A stretch of 64,000 bases of DNA, from positions 1-64,000 of the forward strand of contig JAGKWY010000019.1 in the NCBI GenBank assembly GCA_021151625.1, given 5' to 3'. The notes under the pieces are model-generated. The model was not told where the DNA came from and made no database searches. It was given only the letters and a program-made list of their open reading frames with translations. The DNA comes from Gammaproteobacteria bacterium. GTDB lineage: Bacteria > Pseudomonadota > Gammaproteobacteria > Pseudomonadales > Cellvibrionaceae. The first letter of the stretch is position 1. Each line of letters starts with the position of its first letter. Position numbers and translations under genes: made by a program. Positions 43,988 through 52,679 of this stretch are shown here, piece after piece.

Positions 43988-44500
43988 TTACAATTGCGTG
44001 GCCGGTAACTGCTGGGCCAAATAAAGCTGTTGCAAAGTAATTGGTAAAGCGGCCTGCGCATAACTGCGAACTTGTGCATCGCTAGATTCCAAGCCCTTGC
44101 GCATTAACGCCACCAATTTTTTACGCTCTTGCAAACGACGCTTGCTATACGCCTGATTAAATTTCTCACCTTCCAACCAGGGCGCAACTCCACCAGCGTT
44201 CAATTGCATTTCATCAGGGGCTACATTGGCTGCTGCAACCTGGGTTGCCTGCGCCAAACCCTGCAAACCATTTAGCACCGCTTGCTGTTCACTCAGCATG
44301 TGTTCCGCATAAGCTTTAATAGCGTTTGAATCAGACTTTAACAACGCCAGCTTTGCGGTTTTAATTTCCAGAATCGTGGTACGTGTTGCAATATCAATAA
44401 ATGTTTTGGCATCCAGGTCTTGTTGAGTATGAGCATTAACACCGGGAGCCAACACCATCAAAATACATAAATTAGCCAATAATGCCGTTACATAACGCAT
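43988..44500 (-). CDS. DUF4142 family periplasmic protein
   Basis: A 170-residue exported helical protein. The signal peptide (1-23) ends VNA. The mature chain has the DUF4142 pattern: FIDIATRTTILEIKTAKLAL near residue 34, AIKAYAEHMLSEQQ near 60 and a late helix with VRSYAQAALP. Relatives have ferritin-like four-helix bundles and are often near stress genes. No metal ligands are clear here, and function is unknown. No good RBS is visible upstream. Confidence 0.8.
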   Translation of the reverse strand: MRYVTALLANLCILMVLAPGVNAHTQQDLDAKTFIDIATRTTILEIKTAKLALLKSDSNAIKAYAEHMLSEQQAVLNGLQGLAQATQVAAANVAPDEMQLNAGGVAPWLEGEKFNQAYSKRRLQERKKLVALMRKGLESSDAQVRSYAQAALPITLQQLYLAQQLPATQL

Positions 44501-44558
44501 CGAATCTAAGCCTAATAGGCAAGTGCATTCCAGCTACTTAGCAACCATCAACGATCCC

Positions 44559-45011
44559 TTAGTCCCTCGCGATTAATAGATAAAAGGTATCACTCACAAA
44601 TAATTGATTGATCCAGAGCTCACGCTCCTGGTCGGTTTGCTGCTTAAAGTTGTTGATGGGCTTAAGCAATTTATCCACCGATTCCATCGGCAAGTAACGG
44701 GACAGAATTAAGGTGCCGGTTTGTTCCAACAGCTCCAGGCTTTCCGGGCCATGAATTCGGCTGGTGATATAGGCAAATTCCACGAAGGTGCGCATATAAC
44801 AACGCAACGCACAATTACGACATAAAGACGCAGCGAATAAAGCCTCTGCAACTTGCAGCGCTTGCTGATAATAGCTGGATGCAATAAACCACTGTTTTAA
44901 ATGCAACTCACTGCGCCCCTGCTCTAGCAAAAACGACCAGCGGTGAATCAATTGCTTGCTTTGCGCACGCGATGCCTGAACTAAAGTCTCATGTGTTTGA
45001 TGTGCATTCAT
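44559..45011 (-). CDS. Unknown small protein downstream of flavodoxin, with a Cys-x2-Cys-x3-Cys cluster
   Basis: A 150-residue helical cytoplasmic protein. The start at 45011 has AAGGAG upstream; a longer reading to 45059 would overlap the flavodoxin gene. The only striking motif is LCRNCALRCYMRTF near residue 65, with three closely spaced Cys that might bind a metal or an FeS cluster. The rest is tetratricopeptide-like (YYQQALQVAEALF). It lies 10 bp after flavodoxin, so the two are co-transcribed and probably work together. Confidence 0.7.
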   Translation of the reverse strand: MNAHQTHETLVQASRAQSKQLIHRWSFLLEQGRSELHLKQWFIASSYYQQALQVAEALFAASLCRNCALRCYMRTFVEFAYITSRIHGPESLELLEQTGTLILSRYLPMESVDKLLKPINNFKQQTDQERELWINQLFVSDTFYLLIARD

Positions 45012-45021
45012 GGCTGACTCC

Positions 45022-45570
45022 TTAAGAGGCAAGCGCCAGTTGTTCGTACTGGCTGACAATTAGGGCAACCCAGGAATTTATGCGCTCATCAGTCAACTCA
45101 AATTGCTGGTCTTCATCAATCGCCAAACCGCAAAATTCTGTTTTGCCTTCATTCAATGCTAAAGATGCAGCAACCTTGTAACCGTCCGCAGGCCAATGGC
45201 CAATAATTTCCGCCCCCGCCAACACAACCTTGTCACGCAGCCAACCCATGGCATCAACAAAGTAATCACCATAGCCGCGCTGATCGCCCAAACCATATAA
45301 AGCCACAATATGGCCATTTAAATCGGCAGTGAGCAAATCCGTTTCAAAATCTTCCCAATCTTCCTGTATGCCACCAAAATCCCAGGTGGGAATTCCCATA
45401 ATTAAAAATGGATACACCTGCAACACATCTGGCGTAACTTCGGTCACGTTCATCATATCCACTTGATATCCATAACCGGCCAGAGCCTTGGCAATTTTTC
45501 CACCAACTTCTTCGGTATTTCCAGTATCGGTTCCATAAACCAGCGCAATGGGTAAATCACTTGAACTCAT
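45022..45570 (-). CDS. Long-chain flavodoxin
   Basis: A 182-residue flavodoxin. The FMN phosphate loop is YGTDTGNTEEVG (near residue 12). The flavin-stacking loops are PTWDFGGIQEDWEDF (near 60) and the YGLGDQRGYGDYF stretch (near 98), with a long-chain insertion after it. It carries electrons and commonly replaces ferredoxin under iron limitation. RBS AAGGAG precedes the ATG. It forms a two-gene operon with the 150-residue unknown. No Fur box was recognised upstream. Confidence 0.92.
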   Translation of the reverse strand: MSSSDLPIALVYGTDTGNTEEVGGKIAKALAGYGYQVDMMNVTEVTPDVLQVYPFLIMGIPTWDFGGIQEDWEDFETDLLTADLNGHIVALYGLGDQRGYGDYFVDAMGWLRDKVVLAGAEIIGHWPADGYKVAASLALNEGKTEFCGLAIDEDQQFELTDERINSWVALIVSQYEQLALAS

Positions 45571-45702
45571 GGTTAGCTCCTTTCTGTATAACCTGGATGT
45601 ATTTCGTAACTCAGATAATTGAATCTGGATTGCCGATAAGAATCAGCAATCCAATTGTTTTAACTTTTTAACTTACAGCGACTTTGGTTAGAGCAGCTGA
45701 GA

Positions 45703-46932
45703 TTAGAGCGATTGGAAACGGAAACTATAATTACCCGATGTGCCAGTTTCGTTGTAATAGCTGGTCACTTGCAGTTTGTAAGTCGCTGTTGCCGTTTTCA
45801 CCAAATACACTTGATATTGTGAATACAACAAATGCGTGCCTTCCAGGTTGTATTGGTACCAGGGGTTGGTATCGAAGAACAACACAGTGGACAAATTAGG
45901 TTGGAAGCCGAGGAAATTGTGTGTGGTTTTGTCTATGCCGGTATAGCTGGGCGAACCATCCGGAATTGCGCTAGCATCGGCGGCGATATTCAATTCAAAA
46001 CTTGCGCCTGTATCTGTACCTACAGTAACGCAAGGAAAATAAATATCCCAGGGATCCGTTTCGCTCACTTTGGTTTGGGTATCCAAATCAATATAAATAT
46101 TGCCCGTGCAAGCTACCGCGTCAAAGGTGCGATCAACTTCGGCGAGGAAAGTCGTATCACCGCGCGCAATATCCTGGAATGAAATTCCCAGGGTAATACT
46201 GCTCATAGTGCGGCCAGCACTCGTTAATGATTTCGCACGAATTTTTGTATAGTTACCATCCGAAAAAACAATAAAGGATTTATCGGCAGCAGCAGTAACC
46301 ACGTGAGTCGTCATGTTGTAGTTATAAAATTTACCGCCAATTACACGCTCTTCTTTATCGGTGATGAAAGAAGTAGCGGCGGGAATTGCGGTAGCAGTCA
46401 CTGCGGTGAAATCAACTAATTCACTTTCAGCTGTTGCTGCGATAAATTTTTCTTTGATGGGCTGTTTACTCGCATCAAAGAAATCGGCGTTATTACCAGT
46501 CGCAAAAGCTTTTACCGGTGTTTTTGCTTTTGCATTCAGGTATACCTTGGTGCGACGGAAAGCAATGTCCCAGTCACTATTGGTTGCCGCTTCTGCTTCG
46601 GTCAGGGTTAGTTTAGTCGCTGTATCCAGGTCGTAATATACATAAACAGGTGCGTTAGAAGTTCCCGTGCTCAGTGGTCCTGCATTTACCACAGGACCAG
46701 GGCTTGCAACGCTGGAAGAGGAACTAATCAACGATGAGCTAACCATTGATGAACTACTCACACTTGAACTGGATGAGCTAGTTACCAGGCTGGAGCTTGA
46801 TGATACAGAACTGGAAGTTGTAGTAGGTTTGGATGACCCGCCACCACTACCGCCACCGCAGGCAATCAAGGTAAAGCAGCTGGCCGTCAGCGCGGTTAAT
46901 TTTGCATATTGAGTAATAGATCGATAACTCAT
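45703..46932 (-). CDS. HmuY-family lipoprotein with polyserine linker
   Basis: A 409-residue exported lipoprotein. The signal ends in the lipobox LIAC (Cys25). A Gly/Ser-rich linker rich in runs of Ser spans about 29-75 and is typical of secreted proteins of plant-polysaccharide degraders. The C-terminal HmuY-like region follows (VYYDLDTATKLTL near 97, then NSDWDIAFRRTKVYLN). HmuY proteins bind haem for a TonB receptor; whether this one binds haem is not known. The start at 46932 has GGAG 6 nt before it. It lies 39 bp after the receptor gene and is the last gene of the operon. Confidence 0.8.
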   Translation of the reverse strand: MSYRSITQYAKLTALTASCFTLIACGGGSGGGSSKPTTTSSSVSSSSSLVTSSSSSSVSSSSMVSSSLISSSSSVASPGPVVNAGPLSTGTSNAPVYVYYDLDTATKLTLTEAEAATNSDWDIAFRRTKVYLNAKAKTPVKAFATGNNADFFDASKQPIKEKFIAATAESELVDFTAVTATAIPAATSFITDKEERVIGGKFYNYNMTTHVVTAAADKSFIVFSDGNYTKIRAKSLTSAGRTMSSITLGISFQDIARGDTTFLAEVDRTFDAVACTGNIYIDLDTQTKVSETDPWDIYFPCVTVGTDTGASFELNIAADASAIPDGSPSYTGIDKTTHNFLGFQPNLSTVLFFDTNPWYQYNLEGTHLLYSQYQVYLVKTATATYKLQVTSYYNETGTSGNYSFRFQSL

Positions 46933-46971
46933 GACTATCTCCAAAGGGTGATCTGATTTTTGAATAAAATT

Positions 46972-49038
46972 TTAGAAAAAGTTGTAGGTGAAGCCGGCAA
47001 ATACGCGGCGGCTGCTAACGGGGCGTTGATCAAACTCACCCGCACTTGCCGCGCGCGGATCGCGATGTTCATCGAGCATATTTTCAACACCCAAACGCCA
47101 ACTAAAGTGGTTATTGAGGTTTTGAGACAAGGTAAAATTCAGTGTGACATAATTATCTTGCGCCACTGGTTGCCCGGGCGTTCCTGAAAATTCATCAGCT
47201 TCGTAAACCACGTAGAGCAATGAATCCAGATCGTATTGCGGAAAATGATAGCCAAAATTAGCCTTAATCTGGTGACGTGGGCGATTAGGCAAACGCTCGC
47301 CAGTGAGCTTGTCCTCTGCATAGAGGTAGCTGTAATTAAACTGGGTAGACCAATCTTTATATTGGTATTTGCTACTCAGGTCTGCACCGTAAATTTCCGT
47401 TTTGGAAAAATTGCTATAGCGAAAAATATCCAACCCTTGTGCTGCTGATGCAGCATCATCACGCACTGTTTCAATCAGATTTTTTGCGTCGGAATAATGT
47501 AAATTAAATTCGCTATCCAGGCTTCCATCATCATTATGCAACGCCAGATAATTACCCAGATTGACATTGCCACTTAATGCCTTTTCCGGTTCCAATTCGC
47601 TATTACCAAGAACCATATACCCAAGGTTACTATGGTCAAACACATAAAAACGCTCTTTTAAACTGGGCACGCGATAACTCTGCCCCACACCGCCGCGCAG
47701 CCGCCACTGACTATTTTCACCGGCGGAGATTTTTTTCATTCCACTTAAGCGCAAAGCAGAATGCCAGCCGAAATCAGAGTCGTGTTGCGCACGAGCACCA
47801 GTGATCCATTCACTATCGTTGGTAATTTTGCTGTATTGCAAAAAACCTTCGTAACCAGTGCTGGATTTATCATCAATTTCTACCACATCACCTTTCACTT
47901 GATCGAATTGGTCGTAGCGGGCACTCACGCCACCCACCATTTCATAGCCTTCATTCATCCAGACTTTTTGGCTATCCAATTCCGCCAGCGTAATATCGGT
48001 ATCGCGCAAACCATTGGAGTCACCGCTGGTTTCTTTATGCGTGGTATAGCGAGTGTTCAGCTTCCAACTTCCTGCACTATTGCGGTCTTCCTCTGCTACA
48101 GGCAAATCGCGCAGCTCAAAATCATGCTGCACCTGTTCTACATCTGACTGGTAATAAATAACGGTTGATTGACCGGGTAGTTTGAAACTATCGCGATATT
48201 TCTCTTCATCAAATACTTGCGCGCGATAATCCCCGCTGAAAGATTCAAAATCGCGCCCAATGGATAACTTGGCAAAGGTCTTCTTCACATCAGCGGCGGT
48301 TTGCGAAACAGTTTCTGGTTGATAATCAAAGCCTGCATCATCAATGTGCTGCAAACTAATTTTGCTGCGCCACTGATCCCATTTTCCGCTTCCCTCCAGA
48401 CGCTGCTGGTAGCCAATTTCGTTGCCATCAATTTCATTGCCCACATAAGAAGAAGCTTCTGAGGTAAGACTTAGCTGATTACCAACATCCTGTTTGGTAA
48501 TGATGTTAATTACACCACCCATTGCCGAACTGCCATAAAGGACAGAACCAGCTCCTCGCACAATTTCAATGCGCTCCACATTGGCAACACTGATTTGATC
48601 CAGATCTACCGCTGCGCCTGTAGGTGCAATCAAACGACGACCATCAACCAACACCAACACACGATCGCCATCAAACCCCTGCATATAAACGTTGTAGCCA
48701 TCTTTGGTGCTGCGTTTAACCACTACACCCGGCAAAAAATCCAGCGCGCGAGCCAAGGTAGTTTGCGAAACATTACGCAAAGCTTCACCGGTCACAACTT
48801 CTACAGGAACTGGCGAATCCTCCAGCAGCTTTGGTGTACGTGTTGCAGTAATCACGACCTTCTTTAATTGCTTTGCCGCCGTAATTATTGCTGTTTTTTC
48901 TTCCGCTTTACTTTCCGGGACACCACCGGCAGCATGTTCCTGTGCAACTGCAGACATACAAGAAGACATTGCAACAGCGGCTAATAACAAATGGGCAGAA
49001 CAATAAGTAGTGTGGGGTTTGGCAATCTTCATGGGCAT
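46972..49038 (-). CDS. TonB-dependent receptor (HmuR/CirA-like)
   Basis: A 688-residue outer-membrane receptor. The signal peptide (about 1-32) ends AVAQ. The TonB box KKVVITATRTPK lies near residue 59, followed by the plug (SPVPVEVVTGEALRN, RVLVLVDGRRLIAPTG, VERIEIVRGAGSVLYGSSAMGG as separate blocks) and a barrel ending NFF. The plug resembles BtuB/CirA/HmuR receptors for haem, cobalamin or catechol siderophores. The neighbouring HmuY-like gene suggests haem; the divergent catechol genes suggest a catecholate. Both remain open. Position in the operon is fourth of five. Confidence 0.85.
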   Translation of the reverse strand: MPMKIAKPHTTYCSAHLLLAAVAMSSCMSAVAQEHAAGGVPESKAEEKTAIITAAKQLKKVVITATRTPKLLEDSPVPVEVVTGEALRNVSQTTLARALDFLPGVVVKRSTKDGYNVYMQGFDGDRVLVLVDGRRLIAPTGAAVDLDQISVANVERIEIVRGAGSVLYGSSAMGGVINIITKQDVGNQLSLTSEASSYVGNEIDGNEIGYQQRLEGSGKWDQWRSKISLQHIDDAGFDYQPETVSQTAADVKKTFAKLSIGRDFESFSGDYRAQVFDEEKYRDSFKLPGQSTVIYYQSDVEQVQHDFELRDLPVAEEDRNSAGSWKLNTRYTTHKETSGDSNGLRDTDITLAELDSQKVWMNEGYEMVGGVSARYDQFDQVKGDVVEIDDKSSTGYEGFLQYSKITNDSEWITGARAQHDSDFGWHSALRLSGMKKISAGENSQWRLRGGVGQSYRVPSLKERFYVFDHSNLGYMVLGNSELEPEKALSGNVNLGNYLALHNDDGSLDSEFNLHYSDAKNLIETVRDDAASAAQGLDIFRYSNFSKTEIYGADLSSKYQYKDWSTQFNYSYLYAEDKLTGERLPNRPRHQIKANFGYHFPQYDLDSLLYVVYEADEFSGTPGQPVAQDNYVTLNFTLSQNLNNHFSWRLGVENMLDEHRDPRAASAGEFDQRPVSSRRVFAGFTYNFF

Positions 49039-49096
49039 AATCGCAAAAAGTAAATCGAATAATTTTTAATAGTGATTAATGGAAATAAAATATTGC

Positions 49097-50494
49097 TTAG
49101 CGCAAAGTCAGTGTCACCACACCGATCTCCTGCTTGCCTTGCTGCTTGATCCTGATAGGTTTTCCATCCACAGAAAATGGCAATACCAAGTGCTCGTGTT
49201 CACCGTGTTCACGGGCAATCTCCACATGCAACTCATAACTTCCTGCTGCAATTTTTTGACCTTGAAAATTGCGTCCATCCCACTCCAACTTGTAACGCCC
49301 GGGCTTGCGAGTAGCGCCAGCGGTTGCATCAATTAACGAGTCATCACCGCGCCCCAGCTTGCGCCACCACTGCCGCAATTCACGCAACCAGCGAACACTA
49401 TCGCCGGCGACTAATAGCGATTGCACAGATTGCCCTGCGGTATCGTTAAGCCAGATTGCAACGTAGGGACGACGATATTCCGCAACATCCATCGCTGGAA
49501 TTTCAAACTCAACCTGAAATTTCATACCCTCAGGCCATGGATTTCTTTCAGCAGATTTTTTTTCATCACCTGCATACCATTCCCGACTGGCGAAGAACTT
49601 CCCTGTCTCCGTGATGGTTAACACCTCCACGCCAGTATTTTGATTCGCATTGGTTAATGCCTGGTAAGCAGGTATAACCAATAGCGCACTACTCATAACG
49701 CCTGCCTCAATCGCACTAGTGGCTCGTACAATTAATGAGGGAGCAAATTCCACCGGCCAGCCTTCATCGGGAACTAATATCTGACTCAGGGAGTAATGAC
49801 CGACCTTACGCAAATTTTCAGTACGATCTATCACCGCTAACACATTTCCTTTTGGCAGGAGAACAGCAACAGGCTCCAGTCCCTGCAATCTGATTAACTC
49901 GCTGTTATTTCCCTCGCCAATTCCTGTACGTAAATTTCCATAATTCAAAAACACAGGGTCTTGCACTTTTATGACTGAAGTTAATTGTTCAATAACCCAG
50001 CCTTGCCATAAGCCTTGCAAATCCAGCTGTAAACCTTCTGTTTTTGCCTGTTCACTAAAACGTACTCGCTGCTGATCAACAGTCCATTGCAACTGCAAAT
50101 GACGACGCGCTTTTTGGCGTAGTGCTGCGCGATCGGGCAACTCACCGGATGCGGCAGCGGCCTGCCAATCCTTTTGCAAGCCACCGAGGCGGCAACTAAA
50201 TTTAGCGCTGGTTTTTAATTGCCATTGATCACAGAGTGTTAGCAACTCCAACAACTGTGCAGAAGGATTTTTTAGCTCACCCTGCTGATTTAATTGTTTA
50301 ACTTCATCAGCCACAGCATTCATTTTTTGCACAACAGGATTAACAGCTGTTTCAATTGTTGTTTGCTGCTGAGCATCCTTACTTACAATTTCCAGCGGCA
50401 AACTATTCAGGTTCCATTTACTGACTTCTGCTTGCGCATAAGCACTCAATAAAAAGGCAAAACTGCTTACAACCAATCTACTGCAACCACACAT
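49097..50494 (-). CDS. Periplasmic protein: degenerate ApbE-like domain fused to DUF2271
   Basis: A 465-residue exported protein. The signal peptide (1-22) ends AQA. The N-terminal region (about 60-300) follows the outline of ApbE flavin transferases: LLTLCDQWQLKTSAKFSCRLG near 89, LDLQGLWQGWVIEQL near 156 in place of DLGGIAKGYAVD, and VFLNYGNLRTGIG near 177. Expected catalytic residues are not preserved, so it may be non-enzymatic. The C-terminal DUF2271 domain (about 325-465) carries VAIWLNDTAG, WWRKLGRGDDSLIDATAGATR (split as WWRKLGRGDD and IDATAGATR) and the final FSVDGKPIR. DUF2271 is linked to flavinylated and iron-reduction systems. It lies 5 nt after the EF-hand gene. Confidence 0.75.
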   Translation of the reverse strand: MCGCSRLVVSSFAFLLSAYAQAEVSKWNLNSLPLEIVSKDAQQQTTIETAVNPVVQKMNAVADEVKQLNQQGELKNPSAQLLELLTLCDQWQLKTSAKFSCRLGGLQKDWQAAAASGELPDRAALRQKARRHLQLQWTVDQQRVRFSEQAKTEGLQLDLQGLWQGWVIEQLTSVIKVQDPVFLNYGNLRTGIGEGNNSELIRLQGLEPVAVLLPKGNVLAVIDRTENLRKVGHYSLSQILVPDEGWPVEFAPSLIVRATSAIEAGVMSSALLVIPAYQALTNANQNTGVEVLTITETGKFFASREWYAGDEKKSAERNPWPEGMKFQVEFEIPAMDVAEYRRPYVAIWLNDTAGQSVQSLLVAGDSVRWLRELRQWWRKLGRGDDSLIDATAGATRKPGRYKLEWDGRNFQGQKIAAGSYELHVEIAREHGEHEHLVLPFSVDGKPIRIKQQGKQEIGVVTLTLR

Positions 50495-50499
50495 ACCAA

Positions 50500-51528
50500 T
50501 TACTTCGCCTTAACAGTCTTTTGGTTGTTAGTAGCAGTAAGCTGGCTATAGGCTTTTACTTGTGGCAATGGATCTGCAAGAGATACCTTGTCGTCATCAT
50601 TTAAATCCCAACCGGAAAAAATGCGCTCACCGGAGACATTGAATTCTTCCAGGCTGATGCCTGCATCTTTGTTGGTATTGAGTACTGTGTAGCGCACTTT
50701 GGCTTGTTTCATTTGGCCAGTGCGCACTTGTTTTGCCTGGCGATCCAAACGATTGGTAAATTCCAGCGTGTATTCTTCAGGATTAACCCAGCCATCTTTC
50801 CCTGTATCGGTTTCATCAAAAATACCGCGCCGGATTTGACGGAATTCATCCGCAGTTACTTGCTTGTCACCATTCAGATCATTGATATCAATAAAACCTT
50901 CCAGCGAATGGGAGCTGGGCATTTTGATTGCAGAGGGACGTGAAATATCAGCCAACGATTTTGGCTTTTCAGCGTCGATTGTTTCATTTTGATCAGCGTT
51001 AGGTGCTGCATCCCACTCTTTATCTTTTGCATCAAGAGTCACAACACCGTCTGCACTTTTGGCAAAATGGGTAAAGGTGCGCTCGCCAGATGCCCAATAC
51101 TCTTCCCAGGTCATTTTGCCATCGGCATTTTTATCGATCGATTGAAAGCGAATTTCCGTTTGCAATACCTGGTCTTTGCGCTCGGTGCTGATTTTCTTTT
51201 CCAACTCTGCAGCAAACGCATCAAGGTATTCAGTTTCATCAACCAACCCGTTGTCATTGGCATCCATCGCCTTTAATTTCGCAGCGCGCGACTGATTGAA
51301 TTCAGTGTGAGTAACTTGCTCGTCGCTATTGGTATCATATTCGTCAATAAACGCAGCGCGATGCCCTTCACTCGCACCGTGATCGGCCTGGTGTTTGCTA
51401 CGTTCTTGTTTATCCACTGCATCTACTTTTGCTGTAGGTGCTGCACAACCGCCCAGCATGGTGCTAACAACCAAAACACTGGCCAGTGTTTTCATCGGCG
51501 TAGAAATATTTCCAATAATGCTTTTCAT
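50500..51528 (-). CDS. EF-hand lipoprotein with about seven calcium-binding-like loops
   Basis: A 342-residue exported lipoprotein, with lipobox MLGGC (Cys28). Loops with the EF-hand form DxNxDGxIxxxE recur: DTNSDEQVTHTE near 65, DANDNGLVDETE near 89, DKNADGKMTWEE near 132, DLNGDKQVTADE near 218, DTGKDGWVNPEE near 243, NTNKDAGISLEE near 285 and DLNDDDKVSLAD near 307. Some loops lack key acids, so not all may bind calcium. It is probably anchored in the envelope and may bind metal or scaffold the neighbouring proteins. It is second of five genes in the Fur-boxed operon. Confidence 0.8.
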   Translation of the reverse strand: MKSIIGNISTPMKTLASVLVVSTMLGGCAAPTAKVDAVDKQERSKHQADHGASEGHRAAFIDEYDTNSDEQVTHTEFNQSRAAKLKAMDANDNGLVDETEYLDAFAAELEKKISTERKDQVLQTEIRFQSIDKNADGKMTWEEYWASGERTFTHFAKSADGVVTLDAKDKEWDAAPNADQNETIDAEKPKSLADISRPSAIKMPSSHSLEGFIDINDLNGDKQVTADEFRQIRRGIFDETDTGKDGWVNPEEYTLEFTNRLDRQAKQVRTGQMKQAKVRYTVLNTNKDAGISLEEFNVSGERIFSGWDLNDDDKVSLADPLPQVKAYSQLTATNNQKTVKAK

Positions 51529-51615
51529 AATTGACTAACCGGTAATTACAGAATGATTTTTTGAGCACCTGTTTTATACAGGTGCTTTTGGTGAAACTTT
51601 TTTGGAGACGAAAAA

Positions 51616-52428
51616 TTACTGTGCGTTAACCGCAAAACTCAGGGTATAAACGTAACCGTAGTTCGGTGCTTCAGCCCCTTTGGGTGCCGGGGCACTTTTG
51701 CGCGTGTACAACAGGTAGGTACCAGGGTTGGCGATAGTTAATTGCGCTTTGCCATCTTTGTCGGTTTTTGCGGTAAGCGTTGGCTTTTCGTGTTCATTGC
51801 CATCGTGACCGGTAAAGAGAGTTACATCGTTATCGGCCAGCGGTTTGCCATCCAGCAATACCTGAAACGCAAAGGCTTCACCGGCGTAAACATCATTGGG
51901 GTGAGTGACTGGAACAATTTCCAAACCCTGGTTATGTGGCTTGAGCGCTGCCGTCGTTGGCTTTTTCAGGGTGACAAAAGTTTCCGCAAGAGTGACTGAC
52001 TGGTAGTGATCCAACAACTTGGCTTCTTTGGGCAAAACTTCTTTGGGGTCGCGAGTGTGCTTGCGCTCGCCATTCAATTCATACATGCGGAAAATTGCCG
52101 CTTTGCGCACACCGGTAGTGAAACGGTAAGTGCCTTCATCCTTCGCCTGAAACTCCACAATGCTGCGGGTTTTGAACTGCTGCAAGCTGGGAGCAACCCA
52201 CTCGCCTTTAGGTGTCAGCACCTGGAAGTGGCCTTTATCAAACGCTACTTCAGGTACAAAAAATACTTCAGAGAAGCCCGCATCCAGGCTTACCCAACCT
52301 TCATACAAGGGTTCAAAACTGGTGGGTACCAGGAATGGGGAATGCGCTTTTGCCAGGGATGGCGCCAGGCTAAAAGCTGTTGCTAATAGAGTTATTTTTA
52401 AATGGGAGATAACACGGGGGCTGAACAT
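51616..52428 (-). CDS. DUF4198 periplasmic protein with predicted mature N-terminal histidine
   Basis: A 270-residue exported protein. The start is the ATG at 52428, with GAGGTG 6 nt upstream. The signal peptide ends SLAKA at residue 26, and cleavage would leave HSPFLVPTSFEPLYEG as the mature N-terminus. A free N-terminal His is common in metal-binding periplasmic proteins such as CopC and LPMOs. DUF4198 also occurs in nickel/cobalt uptake (NikK-like) contexts. The C-terminal part (DGKPLADNDVTLFTGHD, TLTAKTDKDGKAQLTI) looks like an Ig-like fold. It heads the five-gene operon after the Fur box at 52492. Confidence 0.82.
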   Translation of the reverse strand: MFSPRVISHLKITLLATAFSLAPSLAKAHSPFLVPTSFEPLYEGWVSLDAGFSEVFFVPEVAFDKGHFQVLTPKGEWVAPSLQQFKTRSIVEFQAKDEGTYRFTTGVRKAAIFRMYELNGERKHTRDPKEVLPKEAKLLDHYQSVTLAETFVTLKKPTTAALKPHNQGLEIVPVTHPNDVYAGEAFAFQVLLDGKPLADNDVTLFTGHDGNEHEKPTLTAKTDKDGKAQLTIANPGTYLLYTRKSAPAPKGAEAPNYGYVYTLSFAVNAQ

Positions 52429-52491
52429 GGATGACACCTCAATAAACATGTGCACAGAATTTCTTCAGTGGATTTGAGAGGTCATCCTATT

Positions 52492-52510
52492 TCAAATGAT
52501 AATAATTATC
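52492..52510 (-). promoter_or_regulatory. Fur box for the DUF4198 operon
   Basis: TCAAATGATAATAATTATC agrees with 15 of the 19 bases of the Fur consensus GATAATGATAATCATTATC. It lies 64 bp before the DUF4198 start codon. Confidence 0.85.
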
Positions 52511-52614
52511 AACAACAAATAAAATTAAATTACATTTGATAGCAAGGTGTGAAAACGGACGATTTTTTCCATTTTGTCGCCAAAAACCCTAGAAAAAACC
52601 TCCATTTTATCTAT

Positions 52615-52635
52615 AATTGATAAATATTATCAATT
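52615..52635 (+). promoter_or_regulatory. Fur box on the entB side
   Basis: A 21-bp palindrome with perfect 9-bp arms, AATTGATAA and TTATCAATT, around the three-base centre ATA. It lies about 45 bp before the leader ORF. Confidence 0.8.
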
Positions 52636-52648
52636 GATACATAAACTC

Positions 52649-52664
52649 AAATGATAATATCAAC
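52649..52664 (+). promoter_or_regulatory. Partial Fur-like site, 13 bp after the previous Fur box
   Basis: AAATGATAATATCAAC contains the Fur half-site AAATGATAAT and a short right half. With the box at 52615 it may form an extended Fur binding region. Confidence 0.5.
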
Positions 52665-52679
52665 AAGAGGTGCGTCGCT

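Noticed and set aside
45626..45653. Stem TGGATTGC/GCAATCCA between flavodoxin and HmuY-like genes as a terminator
   Set aside because: No T-run follows it on the - strand where a terminator would be needed; it may only stabilise the 3' end.
46667..46912. Leu/Glu-rich ORF antisense to the HmuY-like gene
   Set aside because: It is a by-product of the polyserine coding repeat on the other strand.
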